Assembly: GCA_002384055.1 (NCBI GenBank)
Contig: DGAU01000010.1
Coordinates: 9,149-73,148, forward strand
Length of the DNA: 64,000 nt
Reading direction: 5' to 3'
Source of the DNA: Flavobacteriaceae bacterium UBA4022
GTDB taxonomy: Bacteria; Bacteroidota; Bacteroidia; Flavobacteriales; Flavobacteriaceae
Part shown: piece after piece, positions 61,244 through 64,000 of the stretch
Layout: the number at the start of each line of letters is the position of its first letter
How positions within the stretch are numbered: the stretch's first letter is position 1
Notes under the pieces: generated by a model
Databases searched by the model: none
What the model saw: only the letters and a program-made list of their open reading frames with translations
Told to the model about the DNA's origin: nothing
Program-made: the position numbers and the translations under genes

Positions 61244-63475
61244 TTAACGTCGGTCTCTGCTATCGCGACCGCCTCCACGGCTGTCACGTCCACCGCCACG
61301 GCTATCACGTCCACCAGAATGACGATCGTCACGTGGTGGTCGTTCTACATAACCTTCTGGTTTTGGCAATAAAGCCTTGCGAGAGACTTTGTCTTTTTTG
61401 GTTCTTGGATCGAGACCCATAAACTTCACATCAAACACATCGCCCATATTGACCACGTCTGTGACATTTTCGGTACGCTCCCAAGCCAATTCAGAAACGT
61501 GTAGCAGAGTTTCTTTACCCTTCGCTTCTTGATACTCGACAACAGCACCGAAGTCAAGCATCTTGATGATTTTGACTTCATATACACTGCCAACGACTGG
61601 CTTGAAGGTCAAGGAATCAATTTTGGCGAGTACCGCATCAATACCTTCTTGGCTGGTTCCAAGAATTTCAACAATACCTTCTTCGGTAATAGGATCTTCG
61701 TTAATGACGATCGTTGTTTTTGTTGTTTTCTGTAATTCTTGTATCACTTTTCCACCAGGTCCAATAAGGGCACCGATAAATTCGTTAGCGATAATCGCAG
61801 TCACCATTTTAGGGGCGTGCGTTTTCACATCAGTGTTCGGTTTGTCGATGGTCTCAATGAGTTTCTCCAAAATATGAAGACGCCCGTCTCTTGCTTGTTT
61901 CAAAGCATTGACTAAGATCTCATATGACAATCCTTTTACTTTGATGTCCATTTGACAAGCCGTGATACCATCTGCCGTACCGGTAACTTTAAAGTCCATA
62001 TCTCCCAAGTGATCTTCGTCACCTAAGATATCCGATAAAACAGCATACTTGCCATCAGTACCGGAGATAAGACCCATTGCGATACCAGAAACTGGTTTGA
62101 TCATTTGCACTCCAGCATCCATAAGCGCCATGGTACCACTACATACTGTCGCCATAGATGAAGATCCATTACTTTCTAGAACTTCAGAAACAATACGTAC
62201 GGTATAGGGACAATCTTTAGGAATCATGCCTTTAAGGGCACGTTGTGCTAAATTTCCATGACCTACTTCACGACGTGAGGTGCCGCGAATTGGGCGGGCT
62301 TCACCTGTCGAGAATGGTGGAAAATTATAGTGTAAATAGAAGGTTTCTTCACCTTCAAATGAAGGCATATCAATTTTGTTGGCTTCACGCGAAGTCCCTA
62401 AGGTCACTGTGGCCAAAGCCTGAGTTTCCCCACGGGTAAAAATCGCAGATCCGTGTGTTGAAGGCAAATAGTCTACCTCACACCAGATCGGACGAATGTC
62501 CGTCGTCTTACGGCCATCAAGACGTAATCCCTCGTTGAGGGTCAAGTCGCGGATGGCTTCTTTTTCGGCTTTGTTGTAGTACTTACTAACCATACCACCA
62601 TAATCGGCCAATTCTTCTGCAGTAAATGTCGCTTTAACTTCTTCTTTGATTGTGCCAAAAGCAGCAGTGCGTTCATGTTTTGCAGAACCAGCCTTAGCCA
62701 CAGCATAAACCTTGTCATAAACCAGGTCATGAATTTTTAGGGCCAAAGCATCATCGGTACGCTCACCGTCGTATTCACGAACAGGCTTGCGACCTACTGC
62801 ATCTGCCAAACGCATTTGGGCAGCACATTGAACCTTGATGGCTTCGTGTGCGGCTTTAATAGCTTGAGTCATTTCTTCTTCAGAAATTTCACTCATTTCT
62901 CCTTCGACCATCATGACTGAATCAGCTGACGCCCCAATAACCATTTCCAAATCGCTTTCCGCAAGTTGCGTACGAGAAGGGTTGATTACGAATTCGCCAT
63001 TGATCCGACCCACGCGTACTTCAGAAATAGCACATTCAAATGGGAAATCAGATAATTGGATAGCCGCTGAAGCCGCTAAACCTGCCATAGCATCAGGCAT
63101 CACATCGTCGTCATGAGACATGAGTTGGATCATGACCTGTGTTTCGGCATGGTAATCTTTTGGGAAAAGGGGACGCAAGACACGGTCTACTAGACGCATG
63201 GTAAGTACCTCACCGTCGCTTGGTCGTGCTTCACGCTTGAAAAATCCACCTGGATAACGTCCAGATGCAGCGAATTTTTCGCGGTAGTCTACCGTTAGGG
63301 GTAAGAAATCTACATCGCTTTGCTTGTAGTTGGAAACAACGGTACACAATAGCATACACTTTCCAGATTGAACCACAACAGAGCCATGGGCTTGTTTGGC
63401 TAATTTACCGGTCTCAATGGTGATTTCTCTACCATCACCAAGGTCGATGACCTCTCTAAATACTTTAGGTTTCAT
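61244..63475 (-). CDS. pnp: Polynucleotide phosphorylase with Arg/Gly-rich tail
   Basis: Phosphorolytic 3'-5' exoribonuclease of mRNA turnover. The 743-residue protein has two RNase PH domains (the catalytic second one contains FPPFSTGEARPIRGTSRREVGHG, key residues around residue 390, and DILGDEDHLGDMDFKV), a KH domain (IGPGGKVIQELQ near residue 570) and an S1 domain (VYEVKIIKMLDFGAVV near residue 637). The C-terminal 30 residues are an unusual Arg/Gly/Asp/Ser tail with RDSRGGG repeats. It stands alone with its own terminator; rpsO lies 175 bases upstream on the same strand. Confidence 0.95.
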   Translation of the reverse strand: MKPKVFREVIDLGDGREITIETGKLAKQAHGSVVVQSGKCMLLCTVVSNYKQSDVDFLPLTVDYREKFAASGRYPGGFFKREARPSDGEVLTMRLVDRVLRPLFPKDYHAETQVMIQLMSHDDDVMPDAMAGLAASAAIQLSDFPFECAISEVRVGRINGEFVINPSRTQLAESDLEMVIGASADSVMMVEGEMSEISEEEMTQAIKAAHEAIKVQCAAQMRLADAVGRKPVREYDGERTDDALALKIHDLVYDKVYAVAKAGSAKHERTAAFGTIKEEVKATFTAEELADYGGMVSKYYNKAEKEAIRDLTLNEGLRLDGRKTTDIRPIWCEVDYLPSTHGSAIFTRGETQALATVTLGTSREANKIDMPSFEGEETFYLHYNFPPFSTGEARPIRGTSRREVGHGNLAQRALKGMIPKDCPYTVRIVSEVLESNGSSSMATVCSGTMALMDAGVQMIKPVSGIAMGLISGTDGKYAVLSDILGDEDHLGDMDFKVTGTADGITACQMDIKVKGLSYEILVNALKQARDGRLHILEKLIETIDKPNTDVKTHAPKMVTAIIANEFIGALIGPGGKVIQELQKTTKTTIVINEDPITEEGIVEILGTSQEGIDAVLAKIDSLTFKPVVGSVYEVKIIKMLDFGAVVEYQEAKGKETLLHVSELAWERTENVTDVVNMGDVFDVKFMGLDPRTKKDKVSRKALLPKPEGYVERPPRDDRHSGGRDSRGGGRDSRGGGRDSRDRR

Positions 63476-63486
63476 TTGTTTTTCAT

Positions 63487-63504
63487 TTGGGCATCTCGAA
63501 GGAT
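63487..63504 (-). other. Short hairpin in the pnp leader
   Basis: GGCATC (63487-63492) can pair with GATGCC (63499-63504 on the plus strand reading) around a TCGAAG loop, in the 5' untranslated part of pnp close to the start codon. Structured pnp leaders processed by RNase III occur in enterobacteria; a similar role here is only a thought. Confidence 0.3.
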
Positions 63505-63613
63505 GCCGTTATTTTTGGTCATTAGCCGGATATCGACTAAAAGTTGTGTTGTTGTGGTTGACCAATGAAAAACTAAATACAGCTTTTTCTCATGACCTAC
63601 TTTGATGTAGGTT

Positions 63614-63646
63614 TAAAATAAAAGGGACACGTTGCGGTGTCCCTTT
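63614..63646 (-). terminator. Terminator of rpsO
   Basis: On the minus strand AAAGGGACAC (63646-63637) pairs with GTGTCCCTTT (63630-63621) around a six-base loop, with a T-rich tail. It begins five bases after the rpsO stop. Confidence 0.8.
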
Positions 63647-63650
63647 AGGC

Positions 63651-63920
63651 TTATTTACGCAATCCTAATTCTTGGACAATGGCACGGTAACGTAAAACAT
63701 CTTTTTTGATCAAATAGTCCAATAAAGATCTGCGTTTTCCTACCAACATAACCAAAGAACGCTCTGTGTTGTAATCCTTGTGGTTGCGCTTAAGGTGTTG
63801 TGTCAAATGCTGGATACGGTAAGTAAACAATGCGATTTGACCTTCTGCGGTACCAGTGTCTGATGCACTTTTACCGTGTTTTTTAAAAATTTCTTGTTTT
63901 TTTTCTGGTGCTAAATACAT
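63651..63920 (-). CDS. rpsO: 30S ribosomal protein S15
   Basis: S15 binds the central domain of 16S rRNA early in 30S assembly. The 89-residue protein has exactly the canonical length and begins MYLAPEKKQEIFKKHG, with the HLKRNHKDYNTERSLVMLVGKRRSLLDYL core (key motif HKDY and GKRR.LLDYL). An upstream extension of the frame to 63995 is possible but lacks any support; ATG 63920 is the family start. Ribosomal protein S15 genes often lie beside pnp, as here. An A/T-rich leader of about 80 bases reaches the window edge. Confidence 0.96.
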   Translation of the reverse strand: MYLAPEKKQEIFKKHGKSASDTGTAEGQIALFTYRIQHLTQHLKRNHKDYNTERSLVMLVGKRRSLLDYLIKKDVLRYRAIVQELGLRK

Positions 63921-64000
63921 GCCAATATTATTTAAATGATTTTTATGTATGTTGATAACCTCTTGATTATCGAGCGGCGAATTTACAAAAATCAATCATT

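Noticed and set aside
63921..63995. Upstream extension of the S15 frame
   Set aside because: S15 is 89 residues in nearly all bacteria and ATG 63920 gives exactly that; the extension is low complexity.
1..64000. Mobile elements, CRISPR arrays or defence systems
   Set aside because: No transposase, integrase, repeat-spacer array, restriction or toxin-antitoxin gene was recognised; gene order is ordinary Flavobacteriia core genome.

Overview
The window is a chromosomal segment of a gliding-type marine member of the Bacteroidetes, most likely family Flavobacteriaceae. Support comes from gldB and gldC next to nadE, two secreted proteins with Por/type IX (T9SS) C-terminal sorting domains, a short primary sigma factor without region 1.1, promoters of the Bacteroidetes form (TTG, 17-23 bases, TAnnTTTG), a bacillithiol-type YpdA, and a murF/ddl-less division cluster. 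It is gene-dense core genome. I see no insertion sequence, prophage, CRISPR array or obvious foreign island.

Layout. 1-5.2 kb: a sugar symporter, the GTPases era and der, and a MerR regulator behind an M23 peptidase. 5.3-10.2 kb: alaS with a GSCFA protein, then metK on the other strand behind a SAM-II riboswitch. 10.6-19.4 kb: branched-chain amino acid genes ilvD-ilvB-ilvN-ilvC, then an unknown helical protein, an OsmC protein and a short threonine dehydratase. 19.4-21.3 kb: a PagL-like outer-membrane protein and a DUF2807 lipoprotein. 21.5-23.6 kb: pheA and a DAHP synthase/chorismate mutase fusion behind a phenylalanine-type transcription attenuator. 23.7-31 kb: rsgA-dtd-mazG-like-(small membrane protein)-aroA, queA, a secreted lysyl-endopeptidase-like protease and rlmN. 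31-41 kb: a T9SS cargo protein, a 54-codon gene overlapping a phosphatase-TPR-sulfotransferase fusion, a polyprenyl synthase, dnaG, an atypical response regulator, nadE, gldB-gldC, engB and an alpha/beta hydrolase. 42.2-57.7 kb: the division and cell wall (dcw) cluster mraZ-rsmH-ftsL-ftsI-murE-mraY-murD-ftsW-murG-murC-ftsQ-ftsA-ftsZ with overlapping or nearly touching genes. 57.8-64 kb: tRNA-Arg, a YqeY protein, ypdA, rpe, the primary sigma factor, pnp and rpsO, all on the minus strand.

The most interesting signal is not a long gene. Upstream of pheA, positions 21518-21586 encode a 22-residue peptide with six Phe, two Tyr and one Trp, including four consecutive Phe. A strong hairpin with seven T follows (21610-21634) and ends 10 bases before the pheA start. 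A competing pairing of 21571-21577 with 21608-21614 would break that terminator. This is the logic of the enterobacterial pheL attenuator in a flavobacterium. Other points worth attention are: the SAM-II riboswitch before metK; three 10-base repeats forming probable MraZ boxes beside a consensus promoter; a DnaG that has lost all four zinc ligands; a response regulator with Glu in place of the phospho-accepting Asp; and the small overlapping gene before the phosphatase-TPR-sulfotransferase fusion.
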